The notes: generated by a model not told the origin, from the sequence alone. Shown: positions 26,070 through 35,274, numbered from the stretch's first letter. The stretch: DNA of 49,409 nt from an uncultured Prevotella sp. (GCA_900316565.1 ONDK01000012.1:1-49409), one strand, 5' to 3'. Numbers and translations are program-made.

Positions 26070-26782
26070 AGGAATTCCTCGGCCTTCTGTATGTCCGACT
26101 TGTGGTCGATGTCGAGAACTTTTGAGAAGTTCCATGCCTTAAGCCGTCTCTTCTCAGCCACCAGTGCGCGCTGGAAATTGCGCATTCGGCTCTCACCGCG
26201 TTCCATGCACCTCTTCAGCGTGTCTATATCCTGCGGTGCCAGCCCGTAGATACCACCGGAGATGTATCTCGTGTCGTGTGGCTCATCATAGAACCCGTTG
26301 ATGTCCATGTTCCCGTTGGTACCGACGTAGAGTGGCTTCTCGTCATCGATGAAGTCGGTGACGCCCATCACTCCGTCATATCCTTTGGCGAGTTGCTCCT
26401 TGAATGCCTTGACATATTCGGAGAATTCCTCTTCCTTGAATATGGTGTCCACGGTGGTCAATATGAAAGGTTCCGGCTCATGCATGTGCTTGCTCAGCTC
26501 ATAGAAGCTGTGCATGGAGCTCGGCGTGCTCTTGATGTAAAAGCTGAGGGGTATCGGCATGCCGTGGAGACCGTCGTTCTGAATGTCGACGAGATGCCGG
26601 CTCACGTCAGTATATATGTCATTGCATATCACGCTGATGGCCGTGGCACCATTGTTCATGAAGATACGTATCAGCCTGTCGATAAGGGCCTCGCCATGGA
26701 TACGTACCAGTGGCTTCGGTTCTTTCACTCCCTCTTTTGCCAGCCGCGAGCCTTCACCGGCGGCAATAATCTCAAATCTCAT
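26066..26782 (-). CDS. Sugar/alcohol-phosphate nucleotidyltransferase
   Basis: The 238-residue protein starts with the nucleotidyltransferase signature AAGEGSRL, then KEPKPLV, and has the TTVDTIF metal motif near residue 114. Such enzymes activate a phosphorylated sugar or alcohol with CTP or another NTP. Because the next genes are an ATP-grasp enzyme and a CDP-alcohol phosphatidyltransferase, a cytidylyltransferase making a CDP-alcohol is the simplest reading. The gene starts 16 bases after yggS and overlaps the ATP-grasp gene by four bases. Confidence 0.8.
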   Translation of the reverse strand: MRFEIIAAGEGSRLAKEGVKEPKPLVRIHGEALIDRLIRIFMNNGATAISVICNDIYTDVSRHLVDIQNDGLHGMPIPLSFYIKSTPSSMHSFYELSKHMHEPEPFILTTVDTIFKEEEFSEYVKAFKEQLAKGYDGVMGVTDFIDDEKPLYVGTNGNMDINGFYDEPHDTRYISGGIYGLAPQDIDTLKRCMERGESRMRNFQRALVAEKRRLKAWNFSKVLDIDHKSDIQKAEEFL

Positions 26783-26798
26783 AATCTCGTTCTTTGTT

Positions 26799-27470
26799 TC
26801 AGTACACTCTGGGCCCGAAGATGGCGGTGCCTACACGCACCAAAGTGCTGCGGCACTGCACGGCAATCTTGTAGTCGTGTGACATGCCCCATGAGCGTTC
26901 CTTGAACTCCGGGTCGTTCTTGAAGTAGTTTGCCTTCACCTCGTCGAAGAAGTCGGCGGCAGTGGTCATCTCATGACGTATCTGGTTCTCGTCGTCGACG
27001 TTCGACGCCATCATCATCAGTCCGCAGATGTGCACGTTCTTCATCTCCCGCCATGCTCCGTCGGAGAGCAGCTCCCGGCAGGCGTCGAGGGTGAGACCGT
27101 ACTTTGTCTCCTCCTCAGCTATGTGGAGCTCCAGCAACACCTTTACCACGCGGTCGTGCTTTGCCGCCTGCTTGTTTATCTCCTTGAGCAACTTGAAACT
27201 GTCCACGGCCTCAATCATGGAGATATATGGTGCGATATATTTCACCTTATTGGTCTGGAGGTGTCCTATGAAGTGCCATTCGATATCCTTCGGAAGGGTC
27301 TCCACCTTCTTCTGCAGCTCCTGCTCGTGGCTCTCTCCGAAGACTCTCTGTCCTGCGTCATATGCCGCCTGGATATATTCGTTAGGATGAAACTTGCTGA
27401 TGGCAACCAACCTGACTCCCTCCGGGAGGTTGTCGAGTACTTGTTTTAAGTTCTTTGCTACATCAACCAT
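26799..27470 (-). CDS. yggS: YggS-family pyridoxal phosphate homeostasis protein
   Basis: A 223-residue single-domain PLP protein, fold-type III, with the PLP-binding lysine at Lys26 (LVAISKFHP), the IGHLQTNK motif near 83 and the C-terminal RVGTAIFG phosphate-binding segment. It carries PLP and balances the B6 pool; it is not a known enzyme. The gene starts 36 bases after the DUF4494 gene and ends 16 bases before the nucleotidyltransferase gene, all on the minus strand. Confidence 0.93.
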   Translation of the reverse strand: MVDVAKNLKQVLDNLPEGVRLVAISKFHPNEYIQAAYDAGQRVFGESHEQELQKKVETLPKDIEWHFIGHLQTNKVKYIAPYISMIEAVDSFKLLKEINKQAAKHDRVVKVLLELHIAEEETKYGLTLDACRELLSDGAWREMKNVHICGLMMMASNVDDENQIRHEMTTAADFFDEVKANYFKNDPEFKERSWGMSHDYKIAVQCRSTLVRVGTAIFGPRVY

Positions 27471-27506
27471 AAGTTTTCTATTAAATTATGTGTTCCAATA
27501 CAATGC

Positions 27507-27986
27507 TTACTGCTCCATCTCCGGCTTGTCGTCCTTCGTCTGGGCCTTGTGTTCAAACACGTCCATAATCTTTGTCTCCGTGATGGATGCAATGACATAG
27601 TCGATCATCGTGGTGCCCATCACCTCCTCCACATTCTTTACCGCCGACTGGACGGAAGCCGCCTGGACAAGGTAGTTGACGCTGGAGCGCTTCTCCTTCT
27701 CAGTCTTCTCGTCGATGGTGATAAAGGAGAGCTTAGCCTTGTACCAGCGGTCGTCGGTGGCGTTGTCGCTGAAGAAAATCTCACCGTAGGCGGTGGGGGT
27801 GATGGCCTTGACCTCAAACTCACCGCTGATGTATGTCCGCATCTCCTTGGCGATGGCCTCCTCGGCCTCACCGAAGCTCAGTGCGTCAACGACATACTGC
27901 TCTGTAACTTTCTTCTGCTTTCCGTCCTCCATTACCTTGTCATAACGGATGCGTGTCTCAAACCAATGTGCGGTTCTTGTTCTCAT
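27507..27986 (-). CDS. DUF4494 family protein
   Basis: A 159-residue soluble protein with no signal peptide or membrane segment, matching DUF4494, a Bacteroidota family of unknown function. It commonly lies directly before yggS, as here. It is the first gene after the promoter at 28026-28033 and probably heads the long minus-strand gene train. Confidence 0.75.
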   Translation of the reverse strand: MRTRTAHWFETRIRYDKVMEDGKQKKVTEQYVVDALSFGEAEEAIAKEMRTYISGEFEVKAITPTAYGEIFFSDNATDDRWYKAKLSFITIDEKTEKEKRSSVNYLVQAASVQSAVKNVEEVMGTTMIDYVIASITETKIMDVFEHKAQTKDDKPEMEQ

Positions 27987-28025
27987 ATTTAATGTTTTCT
28001 TTAACTTGTTTTACTTTTCAACGTG

Positions 28026-28033
28026 CAAAGATA
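28026..28033 (-). promoter_or_regulatory. Promoter -7 element of the DUF4494-yggS train
   Basis: TATCTTTG on the minus strand, about 40 bases before the ATG at 27986. No clear TTTG at the ideal distance. Confidence 0.55.
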
Positions 28034-28325
28034 ACAAAAAAGTATAGACGAAAAAAAGTAAAAGGGGAAAATAATTACTGTGTTCGATTTGTTATGTCCA
28101 CTTTTTGGGAGTTTATATTCGCTTGCCAGGTGCGGCCAGGTAGGTTAGGGACCGTCTTCCATCAAGGATTATAGCAGGCTACCCACTCAGTGCCTCTTCG
28201 AGGCTGTGAGGGCTCTTTCTTCTTATTATTATCGTTAGTATTGGGCAAGAGACTCTGAGTAGTTGCGGAAGGTTCCTCATTATTTAATTTTTTCTTATTT
28301 TCCTTCTTACTTCTTAGTTTTTTTG

Positions 28326-28333
28326 TACCTTTG
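28326..28333 (+). promoter_or_regulatory. Promoter -7 element of the aminotransferase operon
   Basis: TACCTTTG, 28 bases before the ATG at 28362. Its position inside the longer possible reading frame supports the shorter start. Confidence 0.65.
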
Positions 28334-28361
28334 CAATCCAGTATTAAGAACAACGAATAAT

Positions 28362-29567
28362 ATGCCAGAAATATCAGTACGTGGATTGGAGATGCCCGAG
28401 TCGCCAATCAGGAAGTTGGCACCACTGGCCAACGCGGCGAAAAGCAGGGGCATAAAGGTATACCATCTGAATATTGGCCAGCCTGACCTGCCAACACCAC
28501 AGTGTGGACTTGATGCTCTGAAGAAGATAGACCGTAAGATACTGGAGTATTCTCCCAGCCAGGGCTATCTCAGCTACAGGGAAAAGCTTATACCTTATTA
28601 TAAGAAATTCAACATCAATATAACCCCCGACGACATCATCATTACCTCCGGAGGCTCTGAGGCTGTGCTCTTCGCCTTTATGGCCTGTCTGAATCCAGGC
28701 GACGAAATCATCGTCCCGGAGCCGGCCTATGCCAATTATATGGCCTTTGCCATATCTGCTGGTGCCAAGATACGTACCATTGCCACGAGTATTGAGGAGG
28801 GATTTGCTTTGCCGCGTGTGGAGAAGTTCGAGGAACTTATCAACGAGAAGACACGCGCCATCATGATCTGTAACCCCAACAACCCTACCGGCTACCTCTA
28901 CACACGCCGTGAGATGAACCAGATACGTGATCTCGTACGCAAGTATGACCTATACCTGTTCTCCGACGAGGTCTACCGTGAGTATATCTATACCGGTTCA
29001 CCATACATCAGCGTGATGAACCTTGAAGGTCTTGAGGACAACGCGGTGCTTATCGACTCTGTCTCCAAGAGATATAGTGAGTGCGGTATCCGTGTGGGAG
29101 CTCTTATCACACGCAACCCGGAGATACGGCAGGCAGTGATGAAGTTCTGTCAGGCCCGTCTGTCTCCGCCTCTTCTCGGACAGATTGTTGCCGAGGCCTC
29201 GTTGGACGCTCCGGAAAGCTATTACCGTGATGTCTATGATGAGTATGTGGAACGCCGTAAGACTCTTATCGACGGATTGAACCGCATCCCCGGTGTCTAC
29301 TCCCCGATACCTATGGGCGCATTCTATACCGTGGCCAAGCTGCCCGTCGACGACAGTGAGAAGTTCTGCCGTTGGTGTCTTACCGACTTCAACTATGAGG
29401 GCGAGACCGTCATGATGGCCCCCGCCTCCGGTTTCTATACCACGCCCGGTGCCGGTATCAACCAGGTGCGCATAGCTTATGTGCTGAAGAAAGAAGACCT
29501 GCAGAGGGCTCTTGTGGTGCTGCGCAAGGCCCTGGAGGCTTACCCCGGAAGAACGGAAAGTGAGTAG
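28362..29567 (+). CDS. PLP-dependent aminotransferase, class I/II
   Basis: A 401-residue fold-type I aminotransferase of the aspartate aminotransferase group. Motifs: LNIGQPDLPTP near residue 35, NPNNPTGY near 172, SDEVY near 204 and the PLP-lysine segment SVSKRYSECGIRVG with Lys236. Substrate not certain from sequence; aspartate or an aromatic/branched acid is likely. The ATG at 28362 is preferred because it follows a TACCTTTG promoter; an upstream start at 28263 would precede it. The permease gene begins 12 bases later. Confidence 0.88.
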   Translation: MPEISVRGLEMPESPIRKLAPLANAAKSRGIKVYHLNIGQPDLPTPQCGLDALKKIDRKILEYSPSQGYLSYREKLIPYYKKFNINITPDDIIITSGGSEAVLFAFMACLNPGDEIIVPEPAYANYMAFAISAGAKIRTIATSIEEGFALPRVEKFEELINEKTRAIMICNPNNPTGYLYTRREMNQIRDLVRKYDLYLFSDEVYREYIYTGSPYISVMNLEGLEDNAVLIDSVSKRYSECGIRVGALITRNPEIRQAVMKFCQARLSPPLLGQIVAEASLDAPESYYRDVYDEYVERRKTLIDGLNRIPGVYSPIPMGAFYTVAKLPVDDSEKFCRWCLTDFNYEGETVMMAPASGFYTTPGAGINQVRIAYVLKKEDLQRALVVLRKALEAYPGRTESE

Positions 29568-29579
29568 AGGAGGTGTGAG

Positions 29580-30827
29580 ATGAATTTCCCATTATTCATA
29601 GCGCGACGTATCTATGGCAGTCAGGACAACCGCAGAAAGGTGTCGAAGCCTGCCATAACCATTGCAACCGTCGGCGTGGCCCTGGGATTGGCGGTGATGA
29701 TAGCAACAGTCAGCGTGGTCCTCGGCTTCAAGCACTCCATACGTGATAAGGTGGTGGGCTTCGGTGGAAACATCACCGTGGCCAATTTCCTGAGCCTGAA
29801 CTCCTCAGACCAGTTTCCCGTAGCCATGGGCGACTCCATGACCAACGTTCTCAAGGCTGTGCCGGGAGTGAGACACGTGAGCCGTTACGCACTTAAGCAG
29901 GGCATTCTCAAGACTGACGACGACTTCCTGGGCGTCATGCTCAAGGGCGTGGGCCCAGAATATGACGAGACATTCCTCAAGCAGAACATGGTCTCCGGCA
30001 CCCTTCCTGTCTTCTCCGACTCCAAGAGCCAAAATCAGATAGTCATCTCCAGCCGTATGGCCGAGAAGCTCAACGTCAAAGTAGGTGACCGCATCTACGC
30101 CTATTTCATCAATGAACAGGGCATAAGAACGCGGCGCTTCACCATCAGCGGTATTTATGAGACCAATCTGCAACGCTTCGATGAGACTATGTGCTTCACC
30201 GACCTATACACTTGTGTGAAGCTCAACGGATGGGAGGGGAACCAGACCAGTGGCGCGGAGCTGCAAGTCGACAACTTCGACAACCTACAGTCTATCGCCG
30301 ACAGGGTGGCCGCAAAGGTGAACCGTACTGTCGACCGCTATGGCAACACCTATTCCTCTGCAACGGTACAGGACCTCAATCCGCAGATATTCTCCTGGCT
30401 CGACCTCATGGACCTTAACGTCTGGATAATCCTCGCGCTGATGGTTGCCGTGGCCGGTGTGACAATGATATCGGGTCTGCTTATCATTATCCTGGAACGT
30501 ACACGTATGATTGGTGTGCTGAAAGCCCTCGGAGCCCGCAACAAAACCATCAGGCATATCTTTCTGTGGTTCGCTACGTTTATCATCGGCCGGGGGCTGG
30601 TTATCGGTAATATCATTGGTCTGGGGCTGACAGCCCTCCAGAGGTATACCGGACTCGTGCGTCTGGACCCACAGACTTACTATGTCAGTAAGGTCCCTGT
30701 GGAGTTCAACTGGCCTATAATCATAGCTCTCAACGTAGCTACACTACTAATCTGTGTCTTTGTCCTCGTGGCCCCAAGCTACCTCGTCTCACACATACAT
30801 CCGGCTAAGAGCATGCACTATGAATAG
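29580..30827 (+). CDS. ABC transporter permease of the LolC/LolE type
   Basis: A 415-residue inner-membrane protein with one N-terminal membrane segment (about 25-47), a large periplasmic domain (about 50-270) and three C-terminal segments: the FtsX/MacB topology. The family works in lipoprotein release to the outer membrane. No ATPase gene is adjacent; the partner must be elsewhere, as is usual in Bacteroidota. It is the second gene of the aminotransferase operon. Confidence 0.85.
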   Translation: MNFPLFIARRIYGSQDNRRKVSKPAITIATVGVALGLAVMIATVSVVLGFKHSIRDKVVGFGGNITVANFLSLNSSDQFPVAMGDSMTNVLKAVPGVRHVSRYALKQGILKTDDDFLGVMLKGVGPEYDETFLKQNMVSGTLPVFSDSKSQNQIVISSRMAEKLNVKVGDRIYAYFINEQGIRTRRFTISGIYETNLQRFDETMCFTDLYTCVKLNGWEGNQTSGAELQVDNFDNLQSIADRVAAKVNRTVDRYGNTYSSATVQDLNPQIFSWLDLMDLNVWIILALMVAVAGVTMISGLLIIILERTRMIGVLKALGARNKTIRHIFLWFATFIIGRGLVIGNIIGLGLTALQRYTGLVRLDPQTYYVSKVPVEFNWPIIIALNVATLLICVFVLVAPSYLVSHIHPAKSMHYE

Positions 30828-30918
30828 ATTTCTATTTTCCATGTTTATGAAGGAGAACAGATGTGCGCACCTCGTCTATGTTTTATGATGTAGAAGAAGT
30901 GTACCCTGTGTATGACAG

Positions 30919-30955
30919 AAAAAGCCATTCCGACTTAACTGACGGAATGGCTTTT
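30919..30955. terminator. Two-way terminator between the permease gene and mltG
   Basis: AAAAAGCCATTCCG pairs with CGGAATGGCTTTT across a 10-base loop. T-rich on both outer sides, lying between converging genes. Confidence 0.85.
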
Positions 30956-30976
30956 CCAGTTTTAAAAAGTAACTTG

Positions 30977-32011
30977 CTATTTAATGTTTCGCTTGTTGAG
31001 CTCGGCATCATACTCCTTGGAGTAGGCTTTCTGCTCCTCGTATGTCTTCGAGAAGTGATGGGTGCCGTCGAACTTAGCACTGGCGCACATGTAGAGGTAG
31101 TCGTGATGGACGTAGTTGAGCACGTCGTCGATGTCCTCGGGGTTCGGGTTGCGGATGGGCCCTGGAGGCAGTCCGTAGCGGTTATATGTGTTGTAAGGAT
31201 TGTCGATTTGCGTCATCCAGGTGTATATGCGCTTGAGGTCGAACTGCTTGAGGGCGTATTTCACTGTCGGACACGACTGCAGAGGCATGTTGATGCGCAG
31301 ACGGTTGATGTATATCCCCGCAATGATGGGCTTCTCCTTCTTGTTGTTGGTCTCTTCGCTTATCATGCTGGCGATAATAAGGACCTGTGATGGTGTCAGA
31401 CTGTCGGCCTTGGCTTTCTGCAGGCGCTCCGGAGTCCAGAACTTATCGCTGTTCTTGACCATCTTGCGCACGAAGTCGCGGGCGGAGATGTCCCAATAGA
31501 AGTCGTAGGTGTTGGGAATGAACACTCCGATAATCGTCGACGGCTTATAGCCTAAGGAGTCGAGGAAGATGGAGTCGCTTACTGCATTCATGAAGTCCTT
31601 CTTCGTGAACTGCATCTTCTTTGCGAAGACGTCGCCTAGGTCGCTGAGCAGATGCATTGACGGAACAGTGAGGTGGACACTGGCCTGATGGCCGTTCTTC
31701 ATGTTGCGGAACGTGAACAGGGCACCGGTGTTGTCGACGGAATAACGCCCGGGACGGATGTCCTTGCCATAGCCTGTGATGCTGGCCAGCAGTCGGAAAC
31801 CGGCGAACGATGTGGTGTTGCTTATCGGACGGAGCTTGTCATAGACATCCTCAAGCTTGTCCTTCGGAGAGATGTAGATGTAGCGCTCGCCACCTTTCGA
31901 CATGGCGTGGAAGAACAGTGCCCACACGATGGCGGCAACGACGGCCGCCACAACACATAGGGTGATGAGAAGGCTCTTGTGGCTGCCTTTCTTCGATTTT
32001 CTTTTTGTCAT
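30977..32011 (-). CDS. mltG: Endolytic murein transglycosylase MltG
   Basis: Cuts nascent peptidoglycan strands at the inner membrane and so sets chain length. The 344-residue protein has a basic N-terminus and one membrane anchor (about 13-35). The YceG domain motif ASMISEETNN is near residue 214; by alignment to E. coli MltG, Glu220 is the catalytic glutamate, while the preceding family glutamate is Ser218 here. The later family motifs INRL, YNTYNRYGLPPGPI and the C-terminal HHFSKTYEEQ are present. A -7 element lies at 32092-32099. Confidence 0.92.
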   Translation of the reverse strand: MTKRKSKKGSHKSLLITLCVVAAVVAAIVWALFFHAMSKGGERYIYISPKDKLEDVYDKLRPISNTTSFAGFRLLASITGYGKDIRPGRYSVDNTGALFTFRNMKNGHQASVHLTVPSMHLLSDLGDVFAKKMQFTKKDFMNAVSDSIFLDSLGYKPSTIIGVFIPNTYDFYWDISARDFVRKMVKNSDKFWTPERLQKAKADSLTPSQVLIIASMISEETNNKKEKPIIAGIYINRLRINMPLQSCPTVKYALKQFDLKRIYTWMTQIDNPYNTYNRYGLPPGPIRNPNPEDIDDVLNYVHHDYLYMCASAKFDGTHHFSKTYEEQKAYSKEYDAELNKRNIK

Positions 32012-32091
32012 TTTCTTTCCCTTACTTTCGTGTATGCCTTACGGCATTGAAAAAATGTGAGTGTCAACCACTTTTGGGTTGAAAACGGGTG

Positions 32092-32099
32092 CAAAGTTA
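32092..32099 (-). promoter_or_regulatory. Promoter -7 element of mltG
   Basis: TAACTTTG on the minus strand, about 80 bases before the start codon; the -33 element is not clear. Confidence 0.5.
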
Positions 32100-32302
32100 C
32101 AACAAAGATTACATTTCCGTCGTTTATCTCTCAATTTTTCACATCTTTTTCATTTATAAAAGAGGATAGTGGTTAATGAGAGTATGCCTCCGAGGCATGG
32201 GGTGGGTGTTTTTCCATCTCCTTCGGTCGTAACTTTGTTTGCGTTTTATAGATACGAGAGTGATGCTCTGCAAACGATTTCGAAAAAAATGTTTGATTTT
32301 AT

Positions 32303-32333
32303 TTTACCTTTAAGAGAATATATATTAACTTTG
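32303..32333 (+). promoter_or_regulatory. Promoter of the rseC-rnf operon
   Basis: TTTA (32303-32306), 19 bases, TAACTTTG (32326-32333). The -7 element is perfect; the -33 element has one difference. Confidence 0.65.
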
Positions 32334-32373
32334 CATTTGCAAACTACAGATTGCAATTTCACAGAAAGGCATT

Positions 32374-32790
32374 ATGAGCGAAAAGATAAAACATAGCGGA
32401 GTAGTGGAGTCGGTAGACGGCGACTGTATGAAGGTGCGCATCCTTCAGACTTCGGCGTGTGCAGGATGCAAGGCCGCAGGGGTCTGCAATGCCGCCGAGA
32501 AGAAGGAGAAGGTCATCGACATCTATGGGCGCAAAGCCATGAACGGCCATAAGGTCGGCGACACCGTTGTCGTCACGGCAGCCAATGCCACGGGACGGAA
32601 GGCGGTGATGATAGGCTTCGGGTTGCCCTTGGTGATTCTCGTCGTTGTCCTCGCCATAACTTATGCCGTAACACATTCCGAGCCGCTCGCGGCTCTGGTG
32701 AGCATCGCGGCTCTCGTCCCCTATTACATTATTATATATATATGCCGTGACCGATTGAAGCGTGATTTTTCGTTTGCCATTGACAGCTGA
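32374..32790 (+). CDS. rseC: SoxR-reducing/RseC family membrane protein
   Basis: A 138-residue protein with the RseC/MucC layout: an N-terminal domain with four cysteines (SACAGCKAAGVC and nearby) and two membrane segments (about 72-90 and 97-115). In other bacteria it works with Rnf-type complexes, in E. coli in keeping SoxR reduced. It is the first gene before rnfB (74-base gap) in an otherwise gapless operon, so a role in assembly or control of the Rnf complex is likely here. Confidence 0.88.
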   Translation: MSEKIKHSGVVESVDGDCMKVRILQTSACAGCKAAGVCNAAEKKEKVIDIYGRKAMNGHKVGDTVVVTAANATGRKAVMIGFGLPLVILVVVLAITYAVTHSEPLAALVSIAALVPYYIIIYICRDRLKRDFSFAIDS

Positions 32791-32864
32791 GTCAATGAAG
32801 AAAGTACCTGAAACCAATATCGTTTGAAAATCTAGATTATAATTACTAAAACACAAAAAATATT

Positions 32865-33830
32865 ATGAATTTTATTCTTAGTGCGGTAATCGTTCTTGGA
32901 GCCATAGCGCTGATAGCTGCTGTGGTGCTTTATGCTTGTTCCAAGAAGTTTGCTGTGTATGAAGATCCCAGAATCGGACAAGTGCAGGAACTCCTGCCGG
33001 GTGCCAACTGCGGTGGATGCGGCTTTGCCGGATGCGCCGATATGGCCGGTGCTCTCGTCAAGGCCTGTGATGCCGGTTCTATCGACGGACTGCTCTGCCC
33101 CGTGGGCGGACAGGCCGTGATGGGACAGGTGGCTGATTTGCTGGGAATGGCTGTCGCCAACAGCGAGCCTAAAGTGGCAGTGGTGCGGTGCTACGGTACT
33201 TGTGAAAACCGTCCGCGCATTGCCGAGTATGATGGACTGATGACCTGTGCTGCAGTGAATGCCACGGGTCAGGGAGAGACGGGATGCGGCTATGGCTGTC
33301 TTGGCTGTGGCGACTGCACACGTGCATGCACCTTCGACGCCATCCACATGAATCCTGAGACAGGACTCCCGGAGGTCGACGAGGATAAGTGCACCGCCTG
33401 TGGAGCATGTGTAAAGGCTTGTCCGCGTCATATCATCGAGCTCCGGAAGAAAGGTCCTAAGGGCCGCCGCGTCTACGTGCGTTGTGTCAACAAGGACAAG
33501 GGTGCCGTGGCACGCAAGAACTGCCAGGTGGCATGCATAGGCTGCGGAAAGTGCTTCAAGGTCTGCAAGTTTGACGCTATAACGATAGAGAACAATCTCT
33601 CTTACATAGATCCGGAGAAGTGCCGTCTGTGCACAAAGTGTGTCGATGAGTGCCCGACGGGTGCTATCGTTAAGGTGAACTTCCCGGTGAGGAAGCCGAA
33701 ACAGGAGGTTAAGGCACCGGCTGATGCTGCGCAGGCCGTGGCCGCCAAGGAGACGGTTGCCACTGAGACCCCGAAGAAGGAGGCTGAGCCTTTGACGTCG
33801 AACAAAAAAGAAGAGGAGGTTAAAGCATGA
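32865..33830 (+). CDS. rnfB: Rnf electron-transport complex subunit B
   Basis: The entry ferredoxin-type subunit of Rnf, which couples electron flow between ferredoxin and NAD+ to ion pumping. The 321-residue protein has an N-terminal membrane anchor, then the CGGCGFAGC cluster-binding domain near residue 46. Four ferredoxin-type CxxCxxCxxxC motifs follow (CLGCGDCTRAC, CTACGACVKAC, CIGCGKCFKVC, CRLCTKCVDEC), two more than the short E. coli RsxB. The last 45 or so residues are an A/K/E-rich tail. Its stop overlaps the rnfC start (ATGA). Confidence 0.95.
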   Translation: MNFILSAVIVLGAIALIAAVVLYACSKKFAVYEDPRIGQVQELLPGANCGGCGFAGCADMAGALVKACDAGSIDGLLCPVGGQAVMGQVADLLGMAVANSEPKVAVVRCYGTCENRPRIAEYDGLMTCAAVNATGQGETGCGYGCLGCGDCTRACTFDAIHMNPETGLPEVDEDKCTACGACVKACPRHIIELRKKGPKGRRVYVRCVNKDKGAVARKNCQVACIGCGKCFKVCKFDAITIENNLSYIDPEKCRLCTKCVDECPTGAIVKVNFPVRKPKQEVKAPADAAQAVAAKETVATETPKKEAEPLTSNKKEEEVKA

Positions 33831-35224
33831 AACTGCATACATTCAAGATAGGTGGTGTACACCCTAACGAATATAAACTGACTGCTGAGATGCCCACGAC
33901 ACCGGCGGCGCTGCCACAGAAGGCGGTGTTCCCTCTCGGACAGCATATCGGTGCTCCGGCCAAGCCAGTAGTGAAGCGCGGTGATAAGGTGAAGGTGGGA
34001 ACGCTCCTGGCCGAGGCCGGAGGGTTCGTCAGCGCTCCTGTTTACAGCTCCGTCAGTGGTACGGTGCTGAAGATTGACGATGTCATTGACGCCACGGGCT
34101 ACCGCAAGCCGGCCATCATCATCAGCGTGGAAGGCGATGAGTGGGAAGAGAGCATAGACCGCTCGGACAAGCTGGAGACTGTGGAAGCACATCCCGAGCT
34201 CACTCCGGAGGAGATAATAAACCGCGTGAAGGTTGCCGGTATCACCGGAATGGGTGGCGCCAGCTTCCCTACGTTCATCAAACTGACACCACCGCCGACG
34301 GCACATGCCGAGTGTGTGATTATCAACGGTGTGGAGTGTGAGCCTTATATCACTTCCGACTATCGTCTGATGATGGAGCATGCCGACGAGATCGTTCAGG
34401 GACTCTGTCTGCTGATGAAGGCTGCCAAGGTGGAGAAAGGATATATCGGCATAGAGTGCAACAAGCCCAAGGCCATAGAACTCCTTACCGAGAAGACAGC
34501 CAACGACCCGAGGATAGAGGTTGTGCCATTGCAGATGAAGTACCCGCAGGGTGGTGAGAAGCAGCTCGTCGACGCTGTCATCAACCGTCAGGTGCCCGCT
34601 CCTCCTGCCATCCCTGTCAACGTCGGTGCCATAGTACAGAATGTGGGTACTGCCTTTGCCGTCTATCAGGCTGTCATGAAGCATAAGCCTCTGTTCGAGC
34701 GTTATACCACCGTTACTGGACTTCAGGTGAAGAACCCTGGCAACTTCCTCGTTCGCATGGGCACACCGTTCGGCCAACTCATCGACGCTTGCGGTGGTCT
34801 GCCCGACGGCGACAATAAGGTGCTGGCCGGAGGACCGATGATGGGTAAGTCAGTAGTCAGCCTTGACGTGCCGGTAGTGAAGGGTACCAACTCTATAACG
34901 GTGCTCTCCGGTGCCGACGCCCACAGGAAAAAGGCGCAAAACTGTATACGTTGCGGAAAGTGCGTGACGGTTTGCCCAATGGGACTGGAGCCGTATCTGC
35001 TCGCCACACTGTCGGTAAACGAGGACTGGGAACGTCTCGAGGCGGAGGATGTTACAAGTTGTATATCCTGTGGCTCATGCCAGTTCACATGTCCTGCTCA
35101 CCGTCCCCTGCTCGATAATATCATCAACGGCAAGGGTCATGTGATGGGAATAATCAAGGCCCGTGTGGCTAAGGCCAAGGCGGAGAAGGCTAGAGCGGAG
35201 GCGGAAGCCAAGGCTAAGGCATGA
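33827..35224 (+). CDS. rnfC: Rnf electron-transport complex subunit C
   Basis: The NADH-binding, membrane-attached subunit. The 465-residue protein has the RnfC barrel-sandwich start (HTFKIGGVHP), the NADH/FMN-binding region (GMGGASFPT near 142, GVECEPY near 171) and two iron-sulfur motifs (CIRCGKCVTVCP, CISCGSCQFTC) near 375 and 415, then a short A/K-rich tail. Starts on the ATGA of rnfB. Confidence 0.95.
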   Translation: MKLHTFKIGGVHPNEYKLTAEMPTTPAALPQKAVFPLGQHIGAPAKPVVKRGDKVKVGTLLAEAGGFVSAPVYSSVSGTVLKIDDVIDATGYRKPAIIISVEGDEWEESIDRSDKLETVEAHPELTPEEIINRVKVAGITGMGGASFPTFIKLTPPPTAHAECVIINGVECEPYITSDYRLMMEHADEIVQGLCLLMKAAKVEKGYIGIECNKPKAIELLTEKTANDPRIEVVPLQMKYPQGGEKQLVDAVINRQVPAPPAIPVNVGAIVQNVGTAFAVYQAVMKHKPLFERYTTVTGLQVKNPGNFLVRMGTPFGQLIDACGGLPDGDNKVLAGGPMMGKSVVSLDVPVVKGTNSITVLSGADAHRKKAQNCIRCGKCVTVCPMGLEPYLLATLSVNEDWERLEAEDVTSCISCGSCQFTCPAHRPLLDNIINGKGHVMGIIKARVAKAKAEKARAEAEAKAKA

Positions 35225-35274
35225 CGCCGTGGCTCATAAACAATAATAAAAGTAAAACTCATAAAAATAAGATA

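Larger units (their letters stand above)
27987..28361. other. Divergent promoter region
   Basis: No supported gene. It holds the promoter for the DUF4494-led train (minus) and that for the aminotransferase operon (plus). A small hairpin GCCTCTTCGAGGC lies at 28192-28204. Plus-strand translation from 28263 would begin upstream of the aminotransferase promoter and is unlikely. Confidence 0.6.
32012..32373. other. Divergent promoter region of mltG and the rnf operon
   Basis: No gene seen. It contains the -7 element TAACTTTG for mltG (minus, 32099-32092) and one for rseC (plus, 32326-32333), plus a small palindrome GCCTCCGAGGC at 32186-32196. Confidence 0.6.

Noticed and set aside
28263-28361. 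Longer start for the aminotransferase gene
   Set aside because: It would start upstream of the likely promoter at 28326-28333 and add a hydrophobic stretch not expected in this cytoplasmic enzyme.
30977-32011. Loss of the catalytic glutamate in MltG
   Set aside because: The first glutamate of the family motif is serine, but by alignment from the C-terminus the catalytic one corresponds to Glu220, which is kept.
32832-34777. Two long minus-strand open frames (336 and 391 codons) opposite rnfB and rnfC
   Set aside because: They lie entirely antisense to clear rnf genes, have no family resemblance and are expected by-products of the codon use in these genes.
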